Assembly (NCBI GenBank): GCA_022225965.2
Contig: JAKJXP020000026.1
Location: forward strand, 124,001 to 188,000
Length of the DNA stretch: 64,000 nucleotides
Direction of reading: 5' to 3'
From: Diatrype stigma
Taxonomy: Eukaryota; Ascomycota; Sordariomycetes; Xylariales; Diatrypaceae
Made by a program: the position numbers and the translations under genes. The notes beneath the pieces are model-generated. The model did not search any database and was not told where the DNA came from. It worked only from the letters and a program-made list of their open reading frames with translations. Positions 9,584 to 21,880 of the stretch are shown piece after piece. How positions within the stretch are numbered: position 1 is the first letter of the stretch; each line of letters opens with the position of its first letter.

Positions 9584-11194
9584 TCACGTCTCATCTGACA
9601 ACAAATCCACGCCCACACCGCGCAGCGCGTTGACAGCCCAGTCCGGGTAATCGGCCTTCTGGTTGTCGGGGTACAGGTCGGCGAAGAAGCGGCGCAGGAA
9701 GGCCGGGAACTCGTCGGCGACGATGGCGTCGCGGACGCGGCGCATGAGGTCGAGCATGTACCAGACGTTGTGGATGGTGAGCAGGTGGGCAGCGACGGTC
9801 TCCTTGGAGGCGTTGTGGTTGATGAAAGCGCGGGTGACACCCATACCACCCGTCCCATCCGATCCGGCCGGCCGGCAGCACGCGCAGCCGCAGCCCTCCT
9901 CGACGGGGCCGAAGTCGGCGGCGTAGCGGGCGTTGCGCAGGTTCAGGACGCCGCGGCGGGTGACGGCGTTGCCGAAGCGGGCGGTGCGGGTGGGCCACAC
10001 GCAGTCGAACATGTCGGCGCCGAGGGCGACGCTGACGACGAGGTCCTCGGGGTAGCCGATGCCCATGACGTAGCGGGGCTTGAGCTCGGGCAGGAGCGGG
10101 GTGCAGGTCGCGACGACGGCGCAGTAGTCGGCCTTGGCCTCGCCGCCGCTGAGCCCGCCGATGGCGATCCCCGGCGTGTCGCGCGCCGCCATGGCCGCGC
10201 AGCACTCGCGCCGCATCGCCAGGTCCAGCCCGCCCTGCACGATGCAGAACAGGTTCTGCGTGCCCGGGTTGCGGTGCGCCGCCAGGCACCGGTCCAGCCA
10301 CCGCACGCTGCGCTCCATCGCCTCGCGCATCCGCGCCGCGTCCGGCGACGTCGTCACCAGCACGTCGTCCAGCTGCATCATGATGTCGCTGCCGATCGTG
10401 TTCTGCAGGTGGATCGAGTGCTCCGGCGTCAGCAGCATCGGCGTCCCGTCGTGCGGCGACAGGAACTTGACGCCCTCCTCCGTGATCGTGGCCAGGTCCA
10501 GGAGGCTGACCATCTGGAACCTACGGAATGCGGGGTTGCCGGAACGGCGGACTGGTTAGTACCTAGGTAGGTAGTGGTCGGACGACGGTCGGTTTATCCC
10601 ATCGACCGTTCTACTACCTATGTGTGTTATAGGTAGTGGCTGGGCTGGATAAGGAGGGAGCGAGAAGAAGGAAAGACCACATACCCTCCGCTATCCGTCA
10701 GGATGTTGTGGTTCCATCCTTGCAGCTTGTGCGCACCTCCCACGGCCGCGAGGACGTCCTGTCCCGGCTTCAGGCCCAGGTGGTACGTGTTGTTCAGGCA
10801 AAGCCTGCACCCGGTCTCCTCCAGCTGCTCGGGGGTCAGGCCTTTCAAGGAGGCTTGCGTGGCGACGGGCATGAACATCGGCAGCTGCACGGGGCCATGG
10901 GGGAGCGTCAAGATCGAGGCTCTAGCTCGTGTCGTCTGGGACCTCGGTCAGACATGGCCCGAGAACGCGGGAAATAGGTTTTATAGGGGTTATATAAATA
11001 TCCCATAAGCAAGAGGGCATCTTTATGGGGAACTACTCTAGGGAGATGCTAGCTACGTAGATAGGTAGACAACTGGCAAACAAACAAACAGACTGGCAAA
11101 CAAGTAAGCTTACAGAACAGCGGGCAACGAGATCGAAGGTCAGAGCGGCTGAGGACTGCGATGCGATGATGTTGGTCGCCATCCTTCTAAGCAT
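9584..11194 (-). CDS. QTRT1: Queuine tRNA-ribosyltransferase, catalytic subunit (eukaryotic TGT)
   Basis: The enzyme exchanges guanine-34 for queuine in tRNAs with GUN anticodons, working with a QTRT2-type partner that is not in this window. I assemble exons 11114-11194, 10685-10935 and 9584-10520. This gives 422 residues from the first ATG, or 418 from a second in-frame ATG at 11182, which has the stronger context (A at -3, G at +4). Splicing restores LVARCSTTRARAS across intron 1 and DSGGFQMVSL across intron 2, both family landmarks. The active-site segment GADMFDCVWPTRTARFG carries the nucleophilic Asp. The zinc ligands are a CxCx2C cluster and the His in LLTIHN, with a small Gly-rich insert after the cluster. 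The GGLSGGE loop is present. As in other eukaryotes the queuine must be salvaged, since no synthesis genes are seen here. The identification is secure. Confidence 0.94.
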
Positions 11195-12852
11195 CGCTCA
11201 CGCGAGCAGGCACACGGGCAGGCACACGGGCAGGCTCTAAGGTTGGGTTGTCGTAAGTGCCCGATCTGGCGTCCCGATGTGGTGTCCCGATGTGGAGTAA
11301 ACTAGGAGCCTGCCTGGTAGGTTGCTAAGTCCGAGTTGACCAGGGCTTGGGGTTCACGCGGGAGCTGGAGCACGGGACATTGGATTGTAAAATGAACGGA
11401 GCGGAGCTTTGATTGGATTTTCGTCCTCGCCGTTGCTGTCTTTCCCCGCCATTTGGAGACAATTGTAATTACCTAACAACTTCCTAGGCTGCTAGGCTAA
11501 CATCGTTCCCCTAGAGGCCCTAGACTAACTAGTAATTATAGGCCCCTGAGGAGAGCTGGGGAGAGCGGACAGCGCGCAGGGTCCAAGAAGGGGCCAGGCG
11601 TATGGACGTCCAATTGAAAATTTCCACCGGCGCAAAAGCGCTGACAGCTGGATTGTTACCTACACAGTTAAACAGCTATATGTACCTACATACATACCTC
11701 CTACAAGTTACCTGGTAGGTAACGCTGGACCTACCAGTGGCTGACTGGCTGACCGGCGACAACATTGAGCTGGCAGGCCTGCCTCGCCGCACTAAAGCCC
11801 CCTGAAAAGGGACCCTGTATCTGTCCAGCGATTCTAGAACCCGTGCTTGCATGTGCATACAGAAGTGGCATGATTGTCATATTTCCCCTTGTCTCGTTGG
11901 TCGACAGATTACCGAGATCGGGTCGGATCGGGCAGGCTTGATCAGAATTTACAGATGGAGTCAGACTGCCAGACCGGCGGGGGCTCCGGTTTTCTTATGT
12001 CTTGTTGAAAGGTTCTTATATTTTTTTCTCTTGATCTGGACTTCCAGGCCCCATCCCCTTTTATACCACAAGCATTCGGCTAGTACATACATACATCCCT
12101 AGGCAATCATACGATGTTCGCTACCAGATCACGCGACTTTGCTGCTCACCCACATACGAATTCGTCTCTACTGACCCCCAGAATTAATCTAGCTGCCCTG
12201 TTTGATTGGGTGCATGGGCCGGTCGCATTATAACGCTTGAACGCCCAAGAACGCCCTTGCATTCCTTGCGCGGACGTCTTGAGTTCAGATCGTCGCTTTT
12301 ACATATTAGGCCGCCACACGTAAGCATGTTGTAAAATGTAGCATCGTCGTCCCCGTTGAAGGCTTCATACTCGAGCTCAGTCACGTTTGCTATTGTTACT
12401 AAGTTGAAGTGATGCCTTGATAGTTAATCGATTCAGTCAGAAAAGGCTTTGGTGAGTGAGCTCTACGAAAATAGATCTGTAGTAAGTTTGTGAGGTAAGG
12501 TTTGACCGTAACGGCCACCCTAGGATTTCCCGTAACTTGTTCCTGCTACTTCAATTATCGTCCGTCCGGTAGTCTGGACCGGCCTTTGTCTTGGCTACCG
12601 TCACCTCACTCGCAGGCTGCGAAGCACAATCGGAGCATGTCCCATAAAAGCGCCCACGGGGTCGATCTCTTCTTGGCTATTGCCGCCCTCTTTTTTATGA
12701 ACACGGGCCTCTCTTAAATAGCCAGTGTCGCCGTCGTAATAAAAAAAAAAAATCCACGTCCGGAGGAACGATGATTTTTCAACAATTATCAGCACCCGCC
12801 TGCCATAAACGTCTTTCGTGAGGTCGATTGAGGAGGATCCACAGTACCAGCC
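11195..12852. other. Intergenic region between TGT and the 2EXR gene
   Basis: The region contains short imperfect duplications, GGCACACGGGCA at 11214-11232 and GTCCCGATGTGG at about 11271-11295, and an A-run near 12740. No gene is supported. Both flanking genes point outward, so promoters of each are expected here. Confidence 0.55.
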
Positions 12853-13608
12853 ATGTCGCCACCACCATCAAATTTCGAATTCTTCTCCCAGCTACCAGCA
12901 GAATTGAGACTGGAGATCTGGCGCCTAAGCTGCTCGGAAAGGGTAGTCGAGGTCTTCTACAACTCGGAGGAGGACCGATGCCTAACAACCTCGAGACCTC
13001 CGGCCATTCTCCACACCTGCCGCGAGTCACGGAACGAAGGTCTACGGATCTTCAAGAATTCATTCGGCACCAACTCCCACGAGCCGAACATATACTTCTG
13101 TCCCTACCTAGACACACTCTACCTACCCCGACCTGGGCCCTTGGGGTATGATGATTCCGCGCGATCATTCCCCGAGCTGGTCAGGGACACAGACAAAGTC
13201 ATCGACCTCGCAATCGACTACGTCGAACCTACGATACGACACCCATGGGAGACCTACAACAAGTTCGTGCTGATGCGGAGCTGCCCCAAGGTCCAGGAGG
13301 TCTTCCTAGTCATAAACTCGGACTATTCCACAGCCTGGAACGAAGGCAGCACCAGAACCGTGGAACTGATCGACCCCGATATCGATGCGCCGGCTCTGGC
13401 CGACCTCTTGGTAGCCGTGAAGGAGTCGTTTTCTTTCGAAGCCGGCGTGGACTTGGACGTAGATCTAGAGAAGCACGATCCCGAACCGGTAGAGCAGACC
13501 GAGGAAGCTGAGCTAGATCCCGCCTACCAGTCCAAGCCACCAGAACTGCTGAAGATGCCGCTACCGCCTGTTCTGTTGAAATCCAAAATCATCGCAGCCC
13601 GGGGTTGA
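12853..13608 (+). CDS. 2EXR domain-containing protein
   Basis: A single-exon gene of 251 residues. The N-terminus (about 8-60) reads FEFFSQLPAELRLEIW, then the RPPAILHTCRESRNEGL block. These are the two halves of the 2EXR motif, an F-box-like module common and often multicopy in Pezizomycotina. No function is established for most members; protein-protein contact is presumed. The C-terminal third (about 190-235) is acidic and probably flexible. The ATG has a good context (GCC at -3 to -1), and the frame has no in-frame ATG just upstream. A stop at 13606 ends the frame with no obvious further exon. The protein family is well supported; its cellular role is unknown. Confidence 0.85.
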   Translation: MSPPPSNFEFFSQLPAELRLEIWRLSCSERVVEVFYNSEEDRCLTTSRPPAILHTCRESRNEGLRIFKNSFGTNSHEPNIYFCPYLDTLYLPRPGPLGYDDSARSFPELVRDTDKVIDLAIDYVEPTIRHPWETYNKFVLMRSCPKVQEVFLVINSDYSTAWNEGSTRTVELIDPDIDAPALADLLVAVKESFSFEAGVDLDVDLEKHDPEPVEQTEEAELDPAYQSKPPELLKMPLPPVLLKSKIIAARG

Positions 13609-15199
13609 AGGTACTAGGAGGGGATTGTCGTCATTGCCATACTAGGGGGACGTCATACTGTTACGATCACACGAAGCAAATTAGAGCAGACACCGGCTCG
13701 ACTGTATATAGGGCCGGTGTTCGCATCCTCTTCATTTACCAGCATGTATGTGGTGTATCATACACATTAGACCTTTGCGCATATGATAGAGCTAGCCACT
13801 TAATTATAGATACCCATCATTATAGACATTGCTTTTTTTTAATATTTTACTTTGCCTGCTTGCACTTTGCCCTGCATGTTGTCCTGCATTACTTGGCTAT
13901 ATTCCGACCAATCACCACTTTGAGCAGTAAAGGTCCAAGTAACCCCGGCCTTACTCTTGTTCTCTTTATTTAAGACAAAACTCCTGACACCCCCTACATA
14001 TTCCCTCAATCCAAATCACACATCTTCCCCATCCCCAGCATAACGAGTCAACCAACAAGCTATCACAGGTCATTGCCTGATAAGTTAGCTTGTTCATCGT
14101 GGATTGTGGGTTGCTCCTTCAACGAATGCAACAGGAACCTGAATATTTGTATGTGTTCAAGCTTATAGAGCCAGATCTAGGTCAGGACTTACCTTGGTAC
14201 TTTCTCCTGTGATCCTGAATGGTGCGTGGTCGTTGGTATCCAGTCCCTATGCCCCGAATCAAATCATCGCCCGTCCTTCGCCAAACATCTAGGTATGAAG
14301 ACCAGGCTAAACCAGACTTAACGCATTTCACCACAACATACGATGGCTGACAGAACCTTATAGCTCAAGGAGGGTTATCCAAGGAATACGTCGAGGGTGG
14401 TATTGAAGCCTAAAGTATTCTGGGGTTTTCCTCCTGGGCGATGCATGGGAACATCGCTGTTGAAAGCTTTAAGTCGAATCTTCATAAATGCCTGAACCAT
14501 GGACTTCTACTTCCTAACGTATCGCCCTTTCTTCCGAGCGCAGGTCTTCTCTTCCCTTAACCTTATCCCCAACAGTACAGTCGGTTCGTTCCGTGCGCCC
14601 ACTAACGGCCACCGGCCAACTGCCGTTGTGTATAAATCGTACGGCTGTCCTTGCAGTAGCGTACACACACTACAGGGTACTAATATATGCTTGTACCCGT
14701 TGACTTTACGGTGCAAAACCTCATGTATAGTTACAGATTGTCTCTGCTGGATCCAATCTGTGCCTCGATTGCTGAGTACAGCCACCTAGAAATGCATATG
14801 GTACGGTGCACTTTCAGTTGGTCTTAAAGCGAATGTATCCTGCTGGTCCCTCCCTGGCTTCATTGTATATGCCACTTCAGAAGGTCAGAGCATGCAAGTA
14901 ATGCATCAGGCCTTGTGCTAGTTGAATATCTTAATTATCTAGTAAGGCATGATCAAAAGCGAGGCTACAAAAGCCGAATAGTGCCAGCTTTGTTTCCAGC
15001 TTTCCATACATTCCCGGTCCAAGCTTGAAGATGTCCTGTTAAACTTGAACCCCTGCAAGCTCTGGAATTGTACCTGACATGACCCACTTATACGCCCCTC
15101 GGTGTGAGCCTGGGAGGGACTGGAGGGACGCTTCAATGGAATTCAAGCCGCACTTGCTGCGGGGCAACCTTAATTCTCTGGTGACGTTCTAAGTCGAGC

Positions 15200-15206
15200 T
15201 GAGTCA
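15200..15206. promoter_or_regulatory. Candidate Gcn4/CPC1 site upstream of eIF2B alpha
   Basis: TGAGTCA matches the amino-acid-starvation bZIP consensus and lies 254 bp upstream of the eIF2B alpha ATG. The word is expected about eight times by chance in 64 kb, so only its context gives it weight. Confidence 0.3.
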
Positions 15207-15445
15207 CAAACTTTCCCGCGTCCCTTCCATGGAGATGAGCTTGTGAAATGCGCATGTGCTACAGTAGCTACTTACCTACGATACTTCCCTATGATACTTA
15301 CCTATGGTACCTATAAACATTTTTATCTTGATTCCTGATTCTTGATACAAATCCCTTGTTGCATATCCGACATCAGGTCACTCGAGCATCTTTCTTTCAG
15401 CATCTCTTCTCTCCCCCCAGACTACCCGCTACCTCCCCACCATCC

Positions 15446-15457
15446 ATGCGCAAGTGA
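15446..15457 (+). promoter_or_regulatory. Three-codon uORF two bases before the eIF2B alpha start
   Basis: ATG at 15446 encodes Met-Arg-Lys and stops at TGA 15455-15457; the main ATG follows at 15460. The upstream ATG has T at -3, a weak context, while the main ATG has A at -3. Presence in the mRNA is assumed from closeness. Confidence 0.45.
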
Positions 15458-15459
15458 CG

Positions 15460-16730
15460 ATGCCGGCCGAGGAAGACACGGGCGCCAGCGCCGTTTCGCG
15501 CGAGCTGCCCATTCGCAACAAAGAAGCAGACACGGAGTCCTTCGAGTACGTCTTGGCTTCCCTTGGGGAAATACTCACATTCACATTGGCGCTTTAGATG
15601 CTGACCACTGTATCTCTTCAAGCATCGTCAAGACATACCATCGCCTGCTTGCGGAGGATGACGACTTGATTATGCCGCTGGCGGCCATCGAGGCCATGAT
15701 AGAGTCACTGCGCCACATGAGCTCCACGACTGTCCACGAGACTATGGATCTCCTGAAGGAACAGTCGGCGAAGCTTCAGAGCTCGGTCGAGAACCCCATC
15801 GCCGTCTACCACGGCACAGACCTATTCCAGCAATACTTCCTGAAGCAGCTTAAGCAACCCGGTCCGGATAGTGAAACGACTAGCAGTCATAAGAACTTCG
15901 AGGTGGTGCGCGAGCATTTACTACGGAATGGTACCTCATTTATTCAGAAGGCAAAACAGGCCAGAGAAAAGATCGCCGTGGCGGGAAGGTAGGAAGCGCT
16001 CAACACCCAGACGACCGGTACCCGCCTGTTCTGAATGCTAAAGTAATAGACAGGCGCTATATCCGCGACAACTATACCATCTTGACATATGGTGGATCGA
16101 GAGCAGTCGAGGTTCTCTTCACTAGAGCCATGGAGGCCCAGGACGGGGATGCTCCAAGGCGCTTTAAAGTCATTCAAGTGGTTGATGAGGCGCGGCCAGC
16201 GAAGAACGACAGGGTTGCCGCGGCACTACGAGAAAAGGGCATCAAAGTCGCTACCATCCCCAGCTCGGCCGTCGCATTTGCCATGGAAACCGTCGATCGG
16301 GTCGTCGTCGGCGCTGAAGCAGTCTGCTCCAACGCAGGCATAATCTCCGGAATGGGCACCTACCCGATCGCCCTGGTGGCCAAGGCATATAACAAGGAGC
16401 TCTTCGTTGCGGCCGAGCAATATAAATTCGGCGATACGTACCCTTCATATCAGTCTTCTCTCGGCTTTCGGGGATTCAAGCAGAATATAATCAATTTCCA
16501 GTCGAGTCGGACACCCGAACGGGATGTCAGCCTGCCTGCTAGCCCTGTGGATTACACGGTGAGTTATCGATGACTAGCATCTCGGTCTTAACCATGCGCT
16601 TACTGGAATTATGTAGCCCCCTGATTATATCACATCGTTCTTCACCGACCAAGGTGACCTCACGCCACAGGCGGTTCGCAGAAATATCTTGGACTTCATC
16701 GTCGACAAGCCAGTAGAGCTTCCGATGTGA
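15460..16730 (+). CDS. GCN3: Translation initiation factor eIF2B subunit alpha (GCN3)
   Basis: This is the regulatory alpha subunit of eIF2B, the GDP-GTP exchange factor for eIF2 in the cytosol. It is needed for the exchange factor to sense phosphorylated eIF2 in general amino-acid control. Four exons, 15460-15545, 15623-15988, 16054-16558 and 16617-16730, give 356 residues with consistent phases. The N-terminal helical region includes DIVKTYHRLLAEDDDLIMPL and MPLAAIEAMIESLR. The Rossmann-like C-terminal domain includes ILTYGGSRAVEVLF, VVDEARPAKNDR, VVGAEAVCSNAGIISGMGTY and YKFGDTYP. The end reads DYITSFFTDQGDLTPQAVRNILD, as in the family. A three-codon uORF ends two bases before the start. 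The identification is secure; the regulatory reading of the leader is inference. Confidence 0.94.
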
Positions 16731-18894
16731 GCTTGAATAGTCCCTGCGCTGCCCTCTTTATAACATCAAAGTTTACGAATATATTGCTACGCATGCGTTC
16801 TTATGGAGTCTGATGGTGAGGATACCCATCAGCGGTAAAATATTGACTGACATATTTCATCGCCTGCAGATGAACACCACCTGCTAAGAGCAATTGGTGA
16901 TGTGGGCTTCTCCGGGTCATGCCTATCTTGGAGGTCTGACCCGAACGTCACATGCAACTTTGTCCAATATGAAGCTAAGTCAGCTAATGGATAAAAGTTG
17001 TCATATGAGCTGTGTATGCTTTGGATGGTGTTTGCAGGAGTGGTTACTCCGAAAACATGAGCATAGCCATACAGGAGTAGCAAGAAAAGCATGATCAATA
17101 GTATACCCAACAGATACCATGTCTTGTAACATCGCTGTTTCTTGTGACAGTCTACATAGTGCAAGCAGCTGGCATAGAAGCATGCCCAATAGGTAGTCCC
17201 AAAGTACAGCTTCGCCACTAGGCCCAAGGTGCAACCTCGCCACAACCGCTTCGCATCTTCAATGTTTTGATGTCTATATGGACTATTGCTAACTTAGGTC
17301 TACATTACCACTATTTTAAAAGTTTAGGCCGGCTTGACAGCATATAAAAGCTACGTGAATGTCCGTATGTGACCCCTTGTCCAGCCTCAGGGGTCTCCTA
17401 GGCTGCGGCTAACTCCAGGGATAACTTGAACCACATTCTACATACTACAATCTAATCTAGTAAACATGTTTTGATGACTTTAATGTAATACGGATAGGGG
17501 ATGCTAGCGAATCACAATTATAAATAAGTTTTTGGGGCGTTTAGACGTCAAGCCAAGTACTGAGCAAGACACCGCTTCAACAAAATAGAAAGAGGATGAT
17601 CTACCTGCCTGCCAGAACACTAATAAGATCCAAGAAGCGGACTAAGGCGTCTTTTGTATCCTCTTATTGAGGAAGGAGGGTTTCGGGGACTTTCTTATAC
17701 GAAACTGGAACTCGATCGATGGTTCGATCAATTCTCGCTGTTTCAAGCAATCCTTCTCTATGCCATTGCCCGCACAAGGAGACTATATAGCAGGGATGGT
17801 GCATTGCTATCCCACATAGGACTATAGAATATAAATTCGGTGTGTATAGATCGTCGTCTCAGGTTTATATCGGGCACGCCATATGACAATATGAGTAACC
17901 TGGCTCGTGCAAGAACCTTAGCGAACTACAGCTTGGATGGATTGTTTCGTATATCTAGACATGGCACGCCTCGCAACATGGTAGACTATACTGTGACGCA
18001 TGCCTATACATCACCCCACGAATGCCGTAGCAGATCGATCGTACAATAGCCAAGCGGCCTGTAATTCGTTGTGTACGGATGATGGCATTCAGGAGAGGTC
18101 TGGTTACCCAGCTATAGCCTGACCTCGTACATGAACCAATGGTAAACACCCAACAGGCCTCACAGGTACGGGGGGTATCCTTATGCTCTCTGCCAGCATA
18201 GGCGGGTAGATGGTAAACCCGATCTCGCTGAGACATCGCCGGCGGACTGCCCTGTCCGAGATCGTGGTCTGACAAGGTTGAGCCTCAGCCAAACCCGCGG
18301 CGGCAACAACGGGAGAAATCAATAAATTAACTGTTCAGCCTAGGCTGCGGGAGAACGCAGCCTTGCTACCAACTACCTGTCTTGCGCGCCGCCGTGCAGC
18401 GAATGAAGTCGTGGCGGGGAGGGGCGAAAGGGGGAGGGGAGGGGGGATCACATCATAACGACGTTTCGCGCTGATGGCTTACTGTACTCCGTGTTGACGC
18501 TGACGTTTTTCTCTCGTGCTATTTATTATGTGCAACCTGGCCTGTCGAGAAACAAACATAAGTAAAAGACGAATCATGAAATGAAATGGAATAAAATATG
18601 AATAAAATAAAAATAAAAATAAAAATACAGCTTTCTGCCCACCAGGGAGGAGGGTGGATCTTCCCGACCCAGGCACCAGGGTTGCTGCAACTTCAAGCCA
18701 CCAGGCGTTTCAGAATTTCTATCAATAGCAGATATAAGTTGGGGGAGGAGGGAAGGCTGCTAATGGTTGACAACCGCCTCGGAGCCCCCTACATTGTAGG
18801 CCTGGAGGTTGACGTTTGCTTGTGTCCCCAAGAGGTCATCGCGTACCACCTCAACTTCTCAAGTACAGTAGTTGAGTAAATATGTAGTTGGGTA

Positions 18895-18941
18895 ACACAC
18901 ACACACGCACACGCACGCACACACACACACACACACACACA
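18895..18941. repeat. (AC)n microsatellite, partly interrupted by GC
   Basis: An AC dinucleotide tract of about 47 bp with a few G interruptions in its first half. Confidence 0.9.
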
Positions 18942-19081
18942 GCGTTACATGCCCCGCTCCGGATCGACCATGTGCATCGCGTCTAAAGATCATGCATGCA
19001 TCAGCAGCAGCAGCACTGCCCGGCTTGCTGCTGCAGGCACGCCATGTACGGACATAATACATAGGTAGCGAGAAGTAGTGA

Positions 19082-19111
19082 TACCTACCTTACCTTACCT
19101 TACCTTACCTT
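19082..19111. repeat. (TACCT)n pentanucleotide repeat
   Basis: The unit TACCT is repeated head to tail, four perfect copies at 19091-19110 preceded by slightly degenerate ones. Confidence 0.85.
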
Positions 19112-21856
19112 GCGCTCGCGACCGATTTCGTGGGCCATCTATTTACTATTAAGTCTCTTTCTGACATAATAACGTATTCACTTGATTAATACAACCCAGA
19201 CTGGCCGCGCGCCACACGAACCACCCCCCTATCATCACACTGAAACGGAGGCAAGGGGGTAATACTGATGATGAGTAGGTAGTACAGTACACTCGGGCCC
19301 GGTGCCCGCGTGGTCCCCGCCCGGTCCCGGGTTGCCGACTCATCGGCTCCGGAGCTGAGCTGGGTTTGGGGGTTATTGTGGCTTGGTGTTTGAGCACCAA
19401 GTCGGTCTGACTTGGCTGACCCACGAAAGAACGGCGATGCCATGGGCTTTTCTTTCGCGCCACACGACGCAAGTGGTCGTGGAGTGGTGTGCCTGTTATA
19501 CCTATCTATAGTCTACCTATAGAACGCCTTGCCACGTGGGTGGGCGCGCGCCACATGCCAGACTCGTCAGGCCTGCCTGCCGTCTTGCTCAGCTTCACTG
19601 CCTCATATCTGAGCTGGCAAGTAAGCTCACAGCAACCCGAAACATTGTCTACTCTGTCTGGGACCCCAATTCGGTAGCAGTGGCGTGTTCACAGCGGAAA
19701 CGGCAACAGCAGCAGGCGATGCTAGCCACCCCCCACACCACCCCCATATAGTAGGACGACTACTTATACTGGTACTGCTACCAATCCTGATCAGTATCTT
19801 CTTCGCTAAAGCCACGGCGTGGAATACAGTGGTCAGGTTGTGTCACTGAGGAAAGATGTCACCAGGTACTTTACCTACCTGGCTACCTGATTTCTCTTGT
19901 AGGGGCATACAGAGCCCGGTACCCTCAGCATATGTAGTTGCGACGGCTATGGTGACTACTCAGTCATATACCACTCACCTGCCCACCCCATGTCAAAAGG
20001 GATCGGATGTGGTGGTGACGATGGACAAGCAACCATGCACCACCCCCCTTTTTCTTTCGGCTGGGTTAGACCCACGCTCCAAAAGAAAACATGCAGCCAA
20101 CCAATCACACCACCAGCGGCGTCTACCGCGGATAAAGAGGTAGGTATGTGGGAGCATCGCACCTCTTCGAACTACTGCCATCTAGAACAAGCAGGGAGGA
20201 AGACAGGCATATAGGCAAGCAAGCAGACAGACATGTGCAGACTCTCAAGCGTGCCTCCGTATCGTAGCGGAGCCAATAGGGGCTCTGCATAGCTGGGAGA
20301 CGTGGGAGCATCGTATGTATCAGGACCGCGGAAGGTAAAATGGAACGGGTGGGTGGATAGACATTTTTAGATATAGGCAACATATCACATGCATGGAGAG
20401 GCTCTCCTTCCCCATTCCGGCCCAGCCTATCCTATCGCCTGTTTCTTCTCCTATCTCCCATATGTTACCCCCTTAAAACTTACCCTCACTATCACATGGA
20501 GAGGGGGGGGTGGTGCCAGGAGAAAATCGGCGGTCCGTAGAAGGCTATTCGCTGGAGCTTCCGGCTCGATTCCCGTGGCTACTTCGAACGTCTCTACCAT
20601 CCAATAGACCACCAGACTTTACATATGGCTGGCTAACCCCCCACCCCCAACGTGAAGATACTCAAGCCCTAAACATTTGGATACGCAGTATTCATGTAGC
20701 AATGACACGACTCTGTCACGGTCCTCTTGCAAGTTCAATACATACCCACATACCTTGAGCAGGCAGATGGTGTTGTAAGAGGCCTGTCTTGGGGTATCAT
20801 GGCGTTTACAGTGTGGTTCCCATGGGGATGTCGACGACTATGGGGTTCATGAACCGAACGTCCTTGAGATACATCCATATAACTCTCGGTGCTAGTCAAG
20901 AAGCCGAAGCTACCTCAGAATGTCACAGGGTCAGTCTCCCTCTAGAGGAGGAAGATACGATCTTCGAAGTCACGTATCGGATTAGGTAGATATTATATAC
21001 ACCACTCCTTACTACTCGTAAGGGAAAACGTGTATGCAAATACACCCCAGCCGTTTCTACACGTGATTTTCAAGCTCCGTCACATAGGTAGAAGCAAGCT
21101 TCTGAAAACCGATATAGAGGTAATGGTGATAGTATAGGTCTAAGCAACGTTTCGATGTCACGAACATATTAGTTGTTCAGGGGCGCATGCTGTAGAAGTC
21201 CCCTTCCTCCAAAGATGGTGAGTACGAGTCAACGGGATAAAAAATGCTGAAGGCTTCAGGTGGTATTGTCACGAATAATTCGCCTTCGATGCCATCGTTG
21301 AGTCTGAAACGAGACCAGTAGATGATACATGTAGCCCCGTATATGACTGTTTGGTAGCTATGATATACTCCGCATATTCAGAAAAGGAGGGCTATACCAT
21401 CTCTCAAACCCAGGGCTTTTCTAGACCGCGATGAGTGCGGAGCTACCCGCAGATGCAGGCTGATTCCGACGCCCTCTCAGCCAACAGCAGGGCCCCAGTC
21501 GGGCCTTTACTGCAGCATGCCAACTGCCACACCTGTGCGTTGCTGGAGCAGACAGGCTGGACGGAGTATATGCATGGTGGGTATCAGACAGGAACATACA
21601 CCCAACGACAAACATGAGACGAAAAGGAGGCGAGAGGGTGACAGACGCTCGCTCGTCTTCCCACGCCACGTACGTACGCAGGTTTTTCTGAGAGAGATGG
21701 TGCTCCTAACCACCATCTTCTCCCAACCTAGATAGTTACGATATCCAGATGTCGAAGGTTACCTAGATGCTCTGTAGTTGTCATTACGAGAGTCTAAATT
21801 TATCGCAGCACCAGCTCGGTGTCTGGCCCCAGCTCCTTCTCACGCCACGAAACACG

Positions 21857-21880
21857 AAAAAAAAAAAAAAAAAAAAAAAA
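21857..21880. repeat. Homopolymer A24
   Basis: An uninterrupted run of 24 A inside non-coding DNA. No retroelement body is recognisable beside it, so it is treated as a simple repeat. Confidence 0.9.

Larger units (their letters stand above)
13609..15459. other. Intergenic region upstream of eIF2B alpha
   Basis: No gene is supported in these 1.85 kb. The distal half is the 3' flank of the 2EXR gene. The proximal 300 bp hold a TGAGTCA word at 15200-15206, a TGACGT word at about 15182 and imperfect ATACTTACCTATG repeats near 15272-15311. Confidence 0.55.

Noticed and set aside
9770..10570. 266-codon plus-strand frame
   Set aside because: It lies antisense to the TGT gene, whose motifs are certain; the high third-position GC of that gene opens it.
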